Part shown: piece after piece, positions 11,901 through 23,173 of the stretch
Numbering within the stretch: the stretch's first letter is position 1
How the letters are laid out: each line of letters begins with the position of its first letter
NCBI GenBank assembly: GCA_037962975.1
Contig: CM075670.1
Span: 150,416,501 to 150,480,500 of the forward strand
Origin: Clitoria ternatea
Lineage: Eukaryota; Streptophyta; Magnoliopsida; Fabales; Fabaceae
Direction of reading: 5' to 3'
Length of the DNA: 64,000 nt
Notes under the pieces: generated by a model
Told to the model about the DNA's origin: nothing
Databases searched by the model: none
What the model saw: only the letters and a program-made list of their open reading frames with translations
Made by a program: the position numbers and the translations under genes

Positions 11901-13394
11901 TGTAACATCCTAAATTTTAGAGAAATAAAATTATTAGATAATGATAATTAATTATTTATGGTCCAATATAGGTGGGGAAATTAGTTAGACGCTAACTGTG
12001 ATTTATCGGTAAATAAAAATTTACTGAAACCTGACAATTTAACAGATGGTGTGGAACCCATTAAATAATTTTGGACATTTGAAGGGTCTAGAATAATGAG
12101 GGAATTATTATGGTCATGGTGGTATGATTGGAATAATTTTTGGTGTTATGGAGATATTTATACAGACACGGTGTATATTAATAAACGGTGAAAATACAAA
12201 GAGAATGGAAATAAAAGAATTTTTAAAATCCCTTTTCTCCTCTCTATGTCACCCGTGCATGTTTTTCCCTCTCTCATCTACTCATTTTTCTCCATTGGGT
12301 AAAGGGAATTGTTGACCATTGGTAAAAGCAAAAAGGTGCACCCTTTTAACCATTGGTAAATTTATCAAATTTCTCCCTTTCTCTTTCTCAATTTTTAGCA
12401 GCTTCTTCTCCACTCTATCTTCATCTTTTGTTTTCTCTTCATCCTTCTCTCTTTACTAAAACCGCCCACCCTCCTCCATACACACAAACCTTCATTTTCT
12501 TTGCAAAACACTTGATTTGTGAGCATCAAAAAGGACATTGAGGCAAATATCTTGTGGGTTCTTCATCCACCACTCCCATTTCTGTTTTTGGATTAGCTTG
12601 GAACCTTGAAGTAAGAATTCCTTGCCTTGTTCTATTTGTTGGTTTTAATGTTGTTTAAGCTTGAAATTGTGGCATTGAGTATTATGGGTGTTGATGAACA
12701 TGGTGAAACCCTAGGCTTAGACACTTGAAATATGATTCTTGATTATAGCTTAGGGCTGCATGAAAATGAAGGCTATTGTACTTGTAATGATTCAAGAAAT
12801 TGGTTAAGATTCTTGTTAGGTGATTTTTGATAAAATCCTAAGTAGTGGTATTTTAAGGTTTTTGGCCAAGTTGATGGTGTTGATGATTTTGTGCCCTTAG
12901 AATAATTTTATATGAAGAAAATAAATTTTTAGAGGATTGGAATTAATTATTGATGTTGATAAAGTTTTGAACTAAGTTAAGTATTATTATGGATGATGAT
13001 ATATGCATATGGAACCCAAACCCTAAGGTAGATGGCTATTGAGAATTGTTGTTGTTGTTAATGATGATGATGTGAAATGGTGTTGTTGTCTTGAAGATGC
13101 TTAAATGATGCAAAGCAATGGTTGCAATTAATGTTTGGTATTTTTTTATATAAAAACCCTAACATGTGGAAAATGGGGCTTTTAGCAAAACTTGATAAAT
13201 TTGGACTTCATTTGTCTTAAGAATGATTTTGGACATAAAAGTGAATTTTTGGAATGATTAGCATTAATTGTTGTTGTTAATGGTTAAGGAATCATGTTGA
13301 AATGTGAACATAGTGGTTATTGGATTTTAATGAAATTTTAACCCTAAGATTTAAGAATATATATATATATATATATATTATAGCTAGGAGAGCT
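11901..13394 (+). mobile_element. Solo LTR B, left part (split by the Tekay-like element)
   Basis: It begins TGTAACATCC, like solo LTR A, with a CT-rich leader at about 12350-12480. It is interrupted at 13394 by the Tekay-like element and resumes at 53905. Flanking pentamers ATTCT (11896-11900) and CTTCT (57202-57206) match at 4 of 5 bases, as expected for an old target duplication. The reassembled LTR is about 4.8 kb. Confidence 0.7.
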
Positions 13395-16300
13395 TGTGAC
13401 ACCCTGAAAATAGGGGTAAAATTTTCACGATTTAGATAGCATTAATTCATCATATAATAAAGTGGTGAAGCTATCATTTAATGCACTGGATCTATCAGAG
13501 ACCTATCTCATATATGAAGATATGAGAACGTAAATAAAGAAACTATGAATGAGGAATTCTCAATTGAAAATAGCGGAAAAATTTATTTAAATTAATGTTA
13601 TGTGATTGAGTTTGAAGAGATCAGCCATCTTGCAAAATAATAAATACGAATTGTGCCCAAGGTGTTTGTAAGATGATGCAAAATCATGATTTATTAGAAG
13701 AAAAGGGAAAATAATTCAAACAAGACAATTTGGAGAATCAGGGCGCTCCTCGCTCAAGCGAGAACCACAATCGCTTGAGCGAGTCCCAAGGAAGCGCTCG
13801 GGCGAGACATCGAGCGAGCTGAGTGAAAGAAATAAGAGAAGGATCAGAGACTGACTCGCTTGAGCGAGCCCCATCTCGCTTGAGTGAGATCCCCAAAAGT
13901 CGCTTGGGCGAAGCAAGCGAGCACGGGCGAAAATCATCTAGAATCAACCCAACGCTCGCTCGCTCGAGCAAATGCTACTTCTAAAAGCCTTTCGCTCGAG
14001 CGACATTTGTCCAGTGGCGAATCCCTTCCCTCTCGCTCGGGCAAGATCCAACTCGCCTGGGCGATTTTCCTCCAGAAGCCAAACACTGATGCCAGGGCAG
14101 TCTCGCTTGAGCGAGACCAAGTCTCGCCTAAGCGAGATTTGGCCAGTGACTAAACATCATGCAGGGGGAATTCTCGCTTGAGCGAGATTATCAGTAAAAA
14201 CGCAGAAAATGGAGGAATCAAACAACACATCATACCAAAACTCAATTTAATCCATTCCACTTAAATTCATCACATCTCATTCATCATATTCAATATTTAA
14301 AACATGTTCCAATCAATCTTACCCATAGATTTACCTCCCAAGTCATGAATTATAATCTAATCTAACTTACTACCTAGCATGATCTATAATGTGCAATATT
14401 TCATTCTAGACTATCAATCATTCATAAGTTTTAACCACAATCACCCTTCATTTTCGAAAATCCAATCCAGACTAAGGTCACTAATGAAAATGAGCCATAA
14501 ACTCTAGGATCTCATTTTCCTACTTGACCTTCCCAAAATTACCAATATATATATATATATTCATCATCCATGCGAGTATCTATACCAATTCATGGCTATA
14601 CAAAATAATAATTACACTCATTTACATCACAAGGTCTAAATCAAGCTATAAAATTCAAACATTAGCCGGCCAAGGCATTCTTTACCAAAATAGGCTTCCT
14701 TCACACCCTTTCCCCACACAAGAGCTCCATAGGCAAGCCCTAGAACACAAGAGCTAAAAAGATATACCACATGGTGAGTGAGTATACTTTCTCAATGATG
14801 AAAATCTACAATTGTGATAATATATATACATGAATGCAATATAAACGTTCCTCCTTAAGAAAAATTCGACCAACACCGAATCAAATATTCATCAAATTCA
14901 TTGAACACATATATCCATTTAGATTCATAAGTACACATCAATCATTAACCCATTTACAGTTGGTATTAAAAGGAAGTTCCATCTACTCTTCACATAATCT
15001 CCTCAACAGGATACCACTCTATGCCATGCTCCTATGGCTAATGCACATGCTAGTGTTTAAGATGCATATGCACAGATCTGATTTCATACCAACGGATGAT
15101 CGCAACCACCATAATCATTCATTCATATTCATGGGTTTCCCGCCTCACAAGGTGCTTTCTCGTGATCGCAACCACGTTCAACAATTCATAATGGTTTCCT
15201 GCCTCGCAAGGGGTACTCCCACCTCATGATCGCAACCACGGGCATACAATCTCAATGGTCCCGCAGGGCCTTTCATTTCAAATACCAGGTGATCGCAACC
15301 ACCGGTCCAATAATCACAGGAACTCGCAAGCCCTTTATATTCCAACATCAAGTGATCGTAACCATTTTTCAACATCATCATGATATGCATGCCATGCTAT
15401 GTATGCAACAATGCTCATGCATGCTTCAACCTCATCTGGGCTATCTCACCCTCTCATTTAGGGTACACTCATACTCAGTTACAACATTAATTTCCCATAG
15501 TCAACATATCTATATTTATTCCAATCATAAAATTTCAAGAATCCATTTAATCACAAATTTCAAACATTCATCAAGCCACACATGGATTCCATAACATTTC
15601 ATCACATATTATACCACTCATAGCCTCATTAAGGCTTCAATCCACAATTAATCATTTTGAGCACCAAGTTCAATTTCACATCACAAACATATGATATCAC
15701 ATTCATTCAAGTAAACATGCCACATTACATCCTCATATACATTATCATTATACATGTTCTCATACATTTAGAAAATACACCCCCTCTCCTACCTCAAGAG
15801 AAGTAGACTTCCGAGATTAATGTTCTCGCTTCACCCATGTTATCAAATCCTACACCAATCACTATAGGACCACATCAACTATTCATCCCAAAACTATCTC
15901 AACATGCATATACATATCTATGTACACATGATTCTTATCATGTAGAAACTATTTATCAATTTTATTCATTTGCCTAATTAGGCTTCGGGAATTCCTTCCC
16001 TTAAATCCAAATCCATTATCATCAAGGGCTACAACCTAATTTGTTACGTTATCCCATTTATCAAGCTCCCACCAACACCTTGGTGAATTTCCCATTTATT
16101 GTGACTTCAAATCAACGTTATAAATCATTATTAAATGCTACTACCTCATCATTTATAACATTTCCCTCATCAATAAATGTTAACCCCATCAACCTTACAT
16201 ATTTCCCCCAAAATTATAAATTAGGGTTTCATTCAAACTCATCAACATTCAAAATAGTCATACACTTTCATCTCTTTCCAACCATAATATATCTCCCCAT

Positions 16301-17089
16301 TAATACCATTTAAAGCTTGCATTTATAATACCCACTTTAGGGCTTATGTATTTAATGTCTCCATTCACTACCCATAAGCATTTAATACACCTCCACGCCA
16401 CAACCATCTATTCCCTAGGTTCCAAGCACAAGAGAAATGACAAAGAGCTTACCTTGCTCCAAAACCAAAATAGGGGTTAAGAGGGAGAAAAATGGTGACG
16501 GAAATAGAGAGAGGAGAGGGAGGAGCTTCAAACATCTATTGTCTCCTCCAAACTTCAATGGTGAACAAAAATGAGAAGGAGAGAGCACCAATTTGTTCAA
16601 GCTCTTAGGGAAGGAAGAAGATGAAGAAGGAGAAAAAGTAAAAGAAAGTAAGAAAGTGAGGAGAAGTGAGAGCAAGGAGTGTTTTTGCCTAAGGGAGAGT
16701 GAATGTCACGAGAATGAGGATGAAAGAGTGAGGCTTTTGTTTTATTTTTATTCCTATCACTAAACTCTTCTGTTTTTCATTAAACAGGCTCTCAGTTCAG
16801 GCTCAATACTTATTCTAAAAATTATTCTGAATACATATTCGGATTCCCAATAATATTATCTGCAGCCTTGACCAACGGCATCTCAATCAGAGATACTTGG
16901 TCTGACACCCATATTTTATCCGGGTCAGTTGTCAGCTTATCCGGTCACAATAACTCACTAACATTCTCCAGAAATCTTAATTAAATTATTTCTAGTATTT
17001 TGGGATATTAATTAGTCCATATTTAATTATTCAATATTTATTTTCTTAATTTAACTTTCTATTTTTTTTTTTAAATTCGGGTTGTTACA
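13395..17089 (-). repeat. Element 1 3' LTR (3695 bp)
   Basis: On the plus strand it runs from TGTGACACCC to GGTTGTTACA. It pairs with 50207-53899 over its whole length. On the minus strand the LTR begins TGTAACAACCCG, with a CT-rich leader around 16680-16500. It holds the GATCAC/CTTGCGAGG block (15100-15370) and the CTCGCTTGAGCGAG array (13742-14190). It has no genes; the small open frames inside are chance. Confidence 0.92.
13742..14190. repeat. CTCGCTTGAGCGAG array (left LTR of element 1)
   Basis: Many copies of CGCTTGAGCGAG, CGCTCGAGCGA, CGCTTGGGCGA and similar words lie 20-40 bp apart. The core CTCGCT..AGCGAG is self-complementary. The GC content is clearly above that of the surrounding LTR. 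The array is repeated in the other LTR at 50549-51012 with scattered base changes. Confidence 0.9.
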
Positions 17090-17108
17090 ATCCACCCCAC
17101 CTCAAAAG
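17090..17108 (-). promoter_or_regulatory. Polypurine tract of element 1
   Basis: On the minus strand a purine-rich run of the form GAGGTGGGGTGGA directly precedes the TGTAAC start of the 3' LTR. This is the expected plus-strand primer position for a minus-orientation element. Confidence 0.65.
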
Positions 17109-17170
17109 AAATTTCGTCCCCGAAATTTGACATACCAGATTCGAATGCATGAGGGTACCACTTACGGATA

Positions 17171-17503
17171 TCATCCTTCGCGTTCCCAGGTGGGTGTCTC
17201 CATGTTTCCATGCTTCCACGCTACCTTCACCAAAGGTACCATCTTATTCCGTAGTCTCTTCACGGAATACTCGACAATACGAACCGAAATGGGAGGGACG
17301 GACAAGTCATCCCGCACATCAACATCATCAATGGAGATCACATGCAAAGGATCGTGAATATACTTTCTTAACTGTGATACATGGAACACATTATGCAGGT
17401 TTGCTAGCTGTGGAGGGAGCGTAATTCGATAAACGACATCTCTAATCCGCTCCAAGATCTCATAGGGTCCGATGAATTTAGGGCTTAGTTTTCTACTCTT
17501 CAA
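17171..17503 (-). pseudogene. Integrase C-terminus with chromodomain-like tail (element 1)
   Basis: About 110 codons. The 'LSPKFIGPYEIL' and 'LPPQLANLHNVFHVSQLRKY' segments are the GPY/F-type C-terminal region of gypsy integrase. They are followed by a 'VEYSVKRLRNKMVPLVKVAW' segment and 'ETPTWERE', which resemble the chromodomain-like tail of Tekay/Del elements. In active families this tail is thought to help direct integration to heterochromatin. The frame differs from the catalytic core upstream (17558-18178), and a stop at about 17504-17557 separates them. It is therefore a broken copy. Confidence 0.85.
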
Positions 17504-17557
17504 AGCTCTACCAATACCCTTATCACGCGAGACTCATAAGAACACATGATCGCCAAC

Positions 17558-18178
17558 TTAAAATTCAAGTGGCTTCCTCCTTTTATCATAATAGCTCTTC
17601 TGTCGGTCTTGAGTGATTTTTATCTTCTCTCGGATCATCTTAATTTGTTCAGTACTTTCCTCAACAATCTCAGGCCCTAAGGCCAAGTTCTCACCAACTT
17701 CAAGCCAACATAAAGGGGTTCGACACCTCCTTCCATATAACGCCTCGTACGGTGCCATGCCGATACTAGAATGAAAACTGTTATTGTAGGTGAATTCGAT
17801 CAGAGGCAAATATTTCTCCCACAAACCACCGTGCTCCAAAACGCAAGCACGTAGCAAGTCCTCAAGACTCTGAATAGTCCTCTTAGACTGTCCATCAGTC
17901 TGAGGATGGTATGCCAAACTTAGCTTCAATTTTGAACCCATTGCTTCATGTAGGCTTCCCCAGAATCGGGAAGTAAATCGAGGAACACGATCAGAAACAA
18001 TATTTGATGGCACATCATGTAACCTCATAATCTCTTGAATGTATAGCTGTGCCAAATCCTGCAAGGAACTCTTCATACTGATTGGTAGAAAATGTGCACT
18101 CTTTGTCAAACGATCCACAATCACCCAGATTCCATCACATCTGGACCTCGTCCTTGGCAATCCGGACACAAAGTCCAT
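17558..18178 (-). pseudogene. Integrase catalytic core, catalytic Glu replaced by Lys (element 1)
   Basis: This is the gypsy integrase DDE core. The open stretch starts at 'MDFVSGLPRT', which carries the first catalytic Asp. The second Asp is in 'NIVSDR'. At the position 35 residues further on, where gypsy integrases have the catalytic Glu (S-E-R-T), this copy reads S-K-R-T; the Lys codon is 17882-17884 on the complementary strand. Integration activity should be lost. The preceding zinc-binding HHCC region (about 18190-18400) can be followed in pieces but contains stops. The product would have acted in the retrotransposon pre-integration complex in the nucleus. Confidence 0.9.
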
Positions 18179-18544
18179 GGCAATTGCATCCCACTTCTAA
18201 ACGGGGATATCAAGTGGTCTCAAAGTACCTGAAGGTCTCTGATGCTGTACCTTTGCCTTCTGACAAGTAAGGTACGAAGCTACAAAGTTGGCAATATCGT
18301 GTTTCATTCTGGGCCATCAAAAATTCTTCTTTACCTCTTGTTACATCTTGGTTGCACCAGGGTGAATGCTAAAAATGCTTTTATGTGCTTCCTCAAGCAC
18401 CATGTGTCTTAAATCTCCGAATGAAGGTACATACACACGACCTTTTACTCGCCATAAGCCATCAACACCTTCCACAAGGAATAAATTTTTCCCATCGCCT
18501 TGAGATCTTCTCATCTCTTGTAAATAATCATCATCCCCTTGTTT
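18179..18544 (-). pseudogene. Decayed integrase zinc-finger region and RNase H-integrase linker (element 1)
   Basis: Read on the minus strand, it shows the order of an H2C2 zinc region (His pair near 18370-18330, 'QLCSFVPYLSEGKG'-type Cys region near 18270) in shifting frames with several stops. It joins the RNase H and integrase core pieces on either side. It is non-functional. Confidence 0.55.
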
Positions 18545-19151
18545 CTACTTTACAAGCTCTAAAAACTCATTGTATATCTTTAAGGTGGTAAAACATAGCT
18601 TCTTGGGAGATTGAATCTCGGTCCCAACATTCAAATTCTGAAATTCCTCAATCAATTCAAATTCTTTGACCAACATGGCCGACACATGCAAGGACTTCCG
18701 ACTAAGAGCATCGGTAACAACATTAGCTTTCCCCGGATGGTACATCAATTTAAAATCGTAGTCCTTCAGGAATTCCATCCACCTCCTTTGGCGCATATTC
18801 AATTCTTTTCGATCAAAGAGATATTTCAGGCTTTTGTGGTCACTATAGACCACGAACTTCGAACCATAGAGATAATGACGCCAAATCTTTAAGGCAAACA
18901 CAACCGCTGCCAACTCCAAGTCGTGAGTCGGGTAATTAACTTCATGAGTTCTAAATTGACGTGAGGCATAAGCTATAACACGTTCCTTCTGCATCAAAAC
19001 ACATCCAAGTCCATGCTTAAAAGCATCACAATACACCACAAAGTCTTCTTGTAAATCAGGCAATGCCAAGATAGGGGCAGAAGTCAGCCTCATCTTTAAC
19101 TCTTCAAAGCATCTCTCACATTCAACCGTCCATACAAAAGGTTGGTTCTTC
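18545..19151 (-). pseudogene. RNase H domain (element 1), cut by insertion of element 2
   Basis: The gypsy RNase H domain is well preserved. It contains 'FVVYCDAFKHGLGCVL' (first Asp), 'THDLELAAVVFALKIW' (Glu), 'FVVYSDHKSLKYLF' (Asp) and 'NVVTDALSRK' (Asp), so all four acidic metal-binding residues are present. The longer open frame up to 19231 is an artefact: its first ~25 codons come from the LTR of the inserted element. The domain continues directly from the reverse transcriptase end at 44600 once 19157-44594 is removed. The frame ends at a stop at 18545, before integrase. Confidence 0.92.
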
Positions 19152-19156
19152 CTTGT
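19152..19156 (+). repeat. Target-site duplication CTTGT (left copy, element 2)
   Basis: CTTGT lies just before TGTCGCGACC at 19157 and recurs exactly at 44595-44599 after ...GTTCACA. Confidence 0.92.
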
Positions 19157-19983
19157 TGTCGCGACCGGGATCGCGGCGGCGCGGCCGACCCTCGAAACGG
19201 TTTTAAATAATAAACAGGGAGTCACCACCAATATTTTTTAGGATAAAATACTGGAAAACCTTTTGTTAAAGCACTGGTTATAAAAATGAAATTCCATGAT
19301 TCGGGAGTCTGATTACAGGTGAGGAAGGTATTAGCACCTCACAACTGTCCGTTAAAAACGGTTACCTCAATTTGATAGCGCGTATTATAATTAACCCAAT
19401 AATTATTTTAACTTCTTCATAAAAAGAAAAATGTACGGAACGACAAAAAAAAAAATAAAAATAAAATAAAAAAAATAAACAAAGATCAACACAAAATATT
19501 TACATGAGATTAACAGGACGTCTTGTCCAAATTAATCTCGCTCCGCCTTTTTAAAGAGATATTTAAAAAAAATAAGATTAACAGGACGTCTCGTCCAAAT
19601 TAACCTCGCTCCTCCTTTTTAAAGAGATATTAAAAATATGAGATTAACAGGACGTCTCGTCCAAATTAATCTCGCTCCTCCTTTTGCTAGCAAGACAAAA
19701 AGAAAACTCTAAAAATTAAATAAAGAAAGGTGGGCCCGACAGGAACTGTTTCCCGCTCCTACGTATTCTCGAGCTTTCGAGAAATCAGGGTCACGTAGTT
19801 CTTTAAAATGTTTTTTTTTTAGGAAAAGATTAGGAAAATATTGATGGGCATCATTCTAGCGACGAATCCATACAAGGCGAAGTGCTTCGCACGTGCACGG
19901 ATCCTATAAAGGCTGTGTAGACGGAAGTATTTTCCGTACGACACTGATTAAGAAAAATGAATATATAAAAAATAAAAAAAACT

Positions 19984-21260
19984 GAGTGGGAGAGGAAAAT
20001 GAGTGCAAAAAAAAATGAAGAAAACCGAGTGAAGAATAAGAAAACCGAGTGAAAATAAGAAAACCGAGTGAAACTATGAAAACCGAGTGAAACTATGAAA
20101 AATCCGAGTGAAAATAGAGAAAACCGAGTGAAACAGTGACAATCTGAGTGGAATTAGTGAAAATCTGAGTGAAAGTAGTGAAAATCTGAGTGAAAATAAG
20201 GGAAACCGAGTGAAACAGTGACAATCTGAGTGGAATTAGTGAAAATCTGAGTGAAAATAAGGGAAATCGAGTGAAACAGTGACAATATGAGTGAAACAGT
20301 GAAAATCTGAGTGGAAGTAGTGAAAATCTAAGTGAAAATAAGGGAAACCGAGTGAAACTATGAAAAATCCGAGTGAAAACAGGGAAAACCGAGTGAAACA
20401 GTGATAATATGAGTGAAACAGTGAAAATCTGAGTGAAAATAAGGGAAAACCGAGTGAAACAATGACAATATGAGTGAAACAGTGAAAATCTGAGTGAAAA
20501 TAAGGGAAAACCGAGTGAAACAGTGAGAATCCAAGTGGAAAGAGGCTTACCGGGTGAAATTTGAGCAGAGAATAACGATTGGGACAAGAATTGCAAGTCC
20601 GAGAGGGAAAAGGGAGCTGGAAGGAGTGCTGTTGAGTGAGAGTGTAGAGGATGTTGGGGTAAAGAGAGTTTGAAAGGTGAGGGGTGAGTGAAGTGAGAGG
20701 GAGAGAAGACTAGGCGTGAGAGAGAGAGAGAACAGAGGTTTGGCAGAGTTTCCTCGTCTAAAATGCCTTCCCCCTCTTAGCTGTCCTCCCCCTTGCCTAT
20801 TTATAGGCTGGCTTGAGTAGAAGGCCAGCTCAGGCTTCCACTTCCGAGTGGAATGCCAGCTCAGGCCTCCACTCAGAGTGAAGTGGGGGACAACGGCTGG
20901 GTGGGAATTTTTAATTCCTCCACCTCCGCCCCTGTCTGCCACTTGTCTGCCACCCCCAGGATTCCTGGATCCACTTGGGTGGTGGAATCCAAGTCAGCAC
21001 GGTCTAACAGGGGGACCTGGTGGGAATCCGAGTGAGAATGGAAGAATTCTGAGTGAGAATTATGGACATCCGAGTGAAAATGTTGGAAATCCGAGTGAAA
21101 ATGGTGGAATTCCGAGTGAGGATATTGAAATCCAAGTTAGAATGGTGAAATCTGAGTGATAACGGCTCGGATCAACCTCCTAATCAATATTCTTCTACAC
21201 TGGGAGTCAATTCCGAGTGGAATGAGGCATTCCCCATAGAAGGCCGAGTGAGAATACTCC
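19984..21260. repeat. CCGAGTG(A) array in element 2 LTR (forward orientation)
   Basis: Dozens of copies of CCGAGTGAAA, CTGAGTGAAA and close variants lie 15-25 bp apart. They are densest at 20035-20560 and sparser at 21020-21260. The other LTR has the same array at 42350-43620. The second half of the LTR carries the reverse complement, CACTCGG (31720-32220). Confidence 0.9.
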
Positions 21261-21687
21261 TTTCCGAGTAGTTTTACTCGGTTTGTGGTTGCTGTGAGAC
21301 ATTCAATCGGAAACGAGTGAAAAAGCCTCGGAGCCGATTGAAAATTGATGAGAACGACTTGAATTGCCAGTCGGTTCCGACTGGAAATTGATGGAAATGG
21401 GTTCGGGAAAGGTTTGAAGGAGGACTCGGAGTTTGAGTGTAAAGGAGGACTCGGAACCAATTGAAATGGCTCGGAAATAGGTAAAGGAGGACTTGGATGA
21501 GTGAAGTTCGGAACCGATTGAAATGGCTCGGAAAAGATTTAATCATGGCTCGGAAATTGGTGGGAATGGACTCGGGATGAGAAGAATTGATTGGCCAAAA
21601 GGACTCGGGAAAGGTGGCTGACTGACTGAAGTCTCACTCAGAATCCGATTGGAACTTGGCTCGGGTTTGAGTGGGAGTACTCACTCG

Positions 21688-21692
21688 GTGTT
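21688..21692 (+). repeat. Target-site duplication GTGTT (left copy, copia)
   Basis: GTGTT precedes the copia 5' LTR and recurs at 31714-31718. The uninterrupted copy of this site in the other LTR, near 44030, contains GTGTT only once. Confidence 0.95.
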
Positions 21693-21819
21693 TGTGTTTG
21701 AATATGTTAACAGGTCCAAAGATGTGCAAAGATTTTGATAATGACAAACACTCTTGAAGAAACCGATGCAAAAACAAAGACATGAAATCAGAATTGAAGT
21801 AACAGCGAAGCTAATCGAT

Positions 21820-22225
21820 TAGGCCATAGATGCTAATCGATTAGGAGCTTTCTGTTTTGGAAGAAATTGCATCAGGTATGAAAGCTAATCGATTAGGAAG
21901 CCAAATAATCGATTAGGTACACACTGGAATTAAGGTAATCGATTATACACCAGAGACTAATCGATTACAACAATCAGAAATGGGATAAAATGCATCAGGT
22001 ATGAAAGCTAATCGATTAAGGGAACCATATAATCGATTAGTGAGTCACTGGATTTAAGGTAATCGATTGCAAGACATGCTAATCAATTAGGATGCTGCGA
22101 AAACAAATTAAATGCATTAGGTACAGATGCTAATCGATTACAGGAAGTGAAATAATCGATTAGTGACTCTCTGACTTGAAGCTAATCGATTACAACGCGA
22201 GGGTGTAATCGATTACGCTAGTGGA
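21820..22225. repeat. TAATCGATTA array in copia U3 (5' LTR)
   Basis: About fourteen copies in ~400 bp, mostly in pairs, some with one change (AATCGATTG, AATCAATTA). They sit 110-515 bp upstream of the TATA box, where enhancer elements are expected. The 3' LTR has the same array at 30410-30815. Confidence 0.93.
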
Positions 22226-22334
22226 AAAACAGATTTAAGTGGGAAACCAGGTCATGTCTCCACCATTCTTCAAATTTCCACTAAGTGCAACGGCTATGAT
22301 GGACTAGGGCACTCCTCAACAGCTATCTTGGCTC

Positions 22335-22342
22335 TATAAATT
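22335..22342 (+). promoter_or_regulatory. TATA box of copia 5' LTR
   Basis: TATAAATT follows 'cttggctc' and precedes an A/G-rich start region. It is conserved at the same offset (642 bp) in the 3' LTR (30931-30938). It is the likely promoter of the genomic RNA. Confidence 0.75.
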
Positions 22343-23119
22343 GAAGAGGAAGACAAGCACAAAGAGACAACTAAGTAGCAACAATTCATAGCTCTATTTT
22401 GTGCTTTGTAAGCCTATTTCTTGCATATTGTACTTTCACTTGTATATCCTCTCATCTTGAGAGATTAGAATTTGGGAGAGCTTTTCATTTGTATATCTGC
22501 TCTATTAAGAGAGTATATTGATTGTAAACACAAACTCCAAACACAAGATATTCACTCTAGGTTGAGTGGTTGTTCACTCTAGGTTGAGTGGTTACAAAGG
22601 TTGAGGATTCAATCTTTGGGATATTGTGAGATTGAGAGATTGGGTGGGTTGCCCTTATACTTGTGAGGATTGGGTTCTTGAGTGTGGGACACTAGGAAGC
22701 CGCAATTGCTCAAAGTTGTATCTCTAGTCTACAATAGTGGAAAATCCTCTAAGTGGGTTGCTTAGAGGCGAGACGTACACCGGATTGGGTGGAACTCGTT
22801 ACATCGGTTTGCAAGCTTCTCTTTCTTACTCTTTTACTTTCATATACTGCATATTTGTTGATTGGTATTGTTTGGTTGAGAAGAGCATACTTGAACTTGC
22901 TTAACTTGTTATATCTTAGATATTGCACACCAAGTGTTTGCTAAATTGCCTCAGCAATACTTACCTCTTGTAGTGCATTGCATATCATTCATATTGTACT
23001 TTCACTTGCATAATCTCATAAACTTGGTTATAGAAATCAATTTCAAAGGTATTCCAAGAAAAAGTTTTATTACTCAATTCACCCCCCCTCTTGAGTATTG
23101 AGGCCACTTGAACAACAAG

Positions 23120-23131
23120 TGGTATCAGAGC
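23120..23131 (+). promoter_or_regulatory. Copia primer binding site (tRNA-iMet)
   Basis: TGGTATCAGAGC begins two bases after the 5' LTR end. It is complementary to the 3' end of initiator methionine tRNA, the usual plant copia primer. Confidence 0.95.
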
Positions 23132-23173
23132 TTGACTCTTAGTAGATCAAGCTTAACAGCTTCAAGAGATTAA

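Larger units (their letters stand above)
19157..21692 (-). repeat. Element 2 3' LTR, first genomic part
   Basis: It starts TGTCGCGACCGGG and matches 41522 onward almost base for base. It includes a thrice-repeated 'gattaacaggacgtctcgtccaaatta' unit (about 19508-19675) and a dense CCGAGTG array (19984-21260). It is broken at 21692 by the copia insertion and resumes at 31714. Confidence 0.93.
21693..23117 (+). repeat. Copia 5' LTR (1425 bp)
   Basis: It runs from TGTGTTTGAATATG to ...CTTGAACAACA. The TATA box is at 22335-22342, which places transcription start near 22365 and gives a U3 of about 670 bp. Fourteen TAATCGATTA-type words lie in U3 between 21820 and 22220, upstream of the TATA box. 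The LTR is nearly identical to 30289-31713. The 63-codon frame at 22753 is present in both LTRs and is not a gene. Confidence 0.95.

Noticed and set aside
14834..15594. Plus-strand frames of 131 and 122 codons in the element 1 LTR
   Set aside because: They are in LTR DNA, antisense to element transcription, and only partly conserved in the other LTR (52138-52443).
20093..20596. 167-codon Phe/Ser-rich frame on the minus strand (and copy at 42456-42959)
   Set aside because: Artefact of the CCGAGTG word array: the repeat translates to 'FTQIFT..SLGF' patterns.
22753..22944. 63-codon frame (and its copy at 31349-31540)
   Set aside because: It is identical in both copia LTRs and lies within R/U5, so it is part of the LTR and not a gene.
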